In this document: piece after piece, positions 47,048 to 47,464 of the stretch
How positions within the stretch are numbered: position 1 is the stretch's first letter
Layout of the letters: each line of letters starts with the position of its first letter
IMG/VR virus record: IMGVR_UViG_3300048928_000088
Span: 1 to 47,464 of that record
Length of the DNA stretch: 47,464 nucleotides
Direction: 5' to 3' (one strand)
From: a virus
Notes under the pieces: model-generated
Told to the model about the DNA's origin: nothing
What the model saw: the letters and a program-made list of their open reading frames with translations, nothing else
The model's database searches: none
Made by a program: the position numbers and the translations under genes

Positions 47048-47251
47048 ATGCGCGAACTTCGCGACGACTCACTCATTGACATGAAGTTCATGATGGAGGA
47101 TGCTGGCTTTACTGCGAAATACTTCTACTCGCAAATCAATGCCGGTCATCTACCAAAACCTATCAAGTACGGCCGATCATCCAGATGGATGTATGCCGAC
47201 TATCAAAACTGGAAACGCAGTTTTCTCCCCGACCTAAAAAAAGCATCATGA
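47048..47251 (+). CDS. TorI/AlpA-type excisionase (recombination directionality factor)
   Basis: 67 residues from ATG at 47048, with AGGAG nine bases upstream; the Met at 47039 touches that site and is excluded. Follows E. coli TorI: DSLIDMKFMMEDAGFTAKYFY, NAGHLPKPIKYGRSSRWMYADY. A winged-helix MerR/AlpA-like fold that binds attL/attR arms and turns the integrase to excision. In KplE1 TorI also binds the TorR response regulator; whether this protein does is open. Confidence 0.9.
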   Translation: MRELRDDSLIDMKFMMEDAGFTAKYFYSQINAGHLPKPIKYGRSSRWMYADYQNWKRSFLPDLKKAS

Positions 47252-47258
47252 CCATTCT

Positions 47259-47281
47259 TTGTGGGCATAATTGCGGGCATA
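47259..47281. promoter_or_regulatory. Integrase arm-type sites at attR
   Basis: TTGTGGGCATA (47259-47269) and TTGCGGGCATA (47271-47281), direct repeats of the motif at 1323-1344. They lie 60-80 bases inside the attR core, as expected for arm sites. The AT-rich 47281-47341 between them and the core may hold an IHF site. Confidence 0.72.
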
Positions 47282-47341
47282 ATATTTTCCACTTCTGCAT
47301 TTCCTCTTAAATACCCTGCACTTAGACTACTTATGTGATGT

Positions 47342-47354
47342 CTGCAGGGGACAC
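47342..47354. repeat. attR core (second copy of 13-bp att sequence)
   Basis: CTGCAGGGGACAC, identical to 1196-1208. Host DNA resumes at 47355. Confidence 0.9.
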
Positions 47355-47402
47355 TTTACCCTCCCGCTTTTTCCAGCACATTCGTCTGTCTACCGCCAGA
47401 AT

Positions 47403-47464
47403 TCACTGAGCAGAAGAATCCTGTTTTATTTGAGCGTAACGCGTTGCCAGCTGTTTAAGACGCA
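47403..47464 (-). CDS. Possible 3' end of a host gene (partial)
   Basis: On the minus strand a frame entering from the window edge reads RLKQLATRYAQIKQDSSAQ and stops with TGA at 47405-47403. Only 19 codons are visible, so the gene cannot be named; it is the likely chromosomal neighbour downstream of argW. Confidence 0.35.
   Translation of the reverse strand, partial: RLKQLATRYAQIKQDSSAQ

Overview
The window is an almost complete temperate-phage genome inserted into an enterobacterial chromosome. Host sequence at the left is a yfdC gene (formate/nitrite-transporter family) followed by a tRNA-Arg with a CCT anticodon (argW). This yfdC-argW arrangement is known from Escherichia coli and its relatives, where argW is an attachment site for KplE1/Sf6/HK620-type elements. 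The prophage runs from the 13-base core CTGCAGGGGACAC at the tRNA 3' end (1196) to a second copy at 47342-47354, about 46.1 kb. I cannot name the host species; Enterobacteriaceae is the safe call.

Layout, left to right. (1) The integrase (IntS type, + strand) starts on top of repeated arm-like sites. (2) A small accessory block on the minus strand holds a LexA-boxed, protease-dead UmuD'-like protein and a membrane acyltransferase. (3) The late operon, transcribed leftward from about 28 kb to 4.4 kb, encodes lysis proteins, terminase, portal, minor head protein, scaffold/protease, cement and capsid proteins, neck proteins, DUF3383 sheath, DUF3277 tube, a tail chaperone pair, tape measure, baseplate (hub, plug, spike, wedge, J, DUF2612), tail fiber and Tfa. 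This is a contractile-tail (myovirus) module. (4) The early rightward operon of a lambda-type phage (drawn leftward here) is cro, nutR, cII, a small gene, O with iterons, P, a nin-like region (ninB, ninF, rusA, ninH, HNH) and Q. (5) The immunity region at 36.4-37.6 kb has cI on the + strand, operators of the form TTGCG-N5-CGCAT on both sides, and divergent promoters. (6) The PL operon (+ strand, 37.6-47 kb) has a leader with nutL and a tRNA-shaped structured RNA, an N-like candidate, many small genes, a RecE-like exonuclease with an unrecognised partner, a PAPS-reductase-fold protein and an HNH-AP2 endonuclease. It ends in a TorI-type excisionase next to attR.

How it works together. CI holds PR and PL off and carries an intact S24 self-cleavage dyad, so SOS induction is expected. 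N acting at nutL/nutR and then Q acting near 28.2 kb should carry transcription through the many terminators. Integrase and excisionase sit at opposite prophage ends, as in KplE1. The regulatory half is lambdoid and the virion half is myoviral, so the element is a mosaic.

The most noteworthy observations are: a well-formed -1 frameshift site (T TTT TTA, 6-nt spacer, 7-bp GC stem) joining the two tail-chaperone frames; a tRNA-shaped RNA with an 18-bp closing helix in the PL leader; a UmuD'-like protein that begins at the processed UmuD terminus but lacks Ser60 and Lys97; six 11-bp-phased iterons in O; and a dozen small genes that are easily missed.
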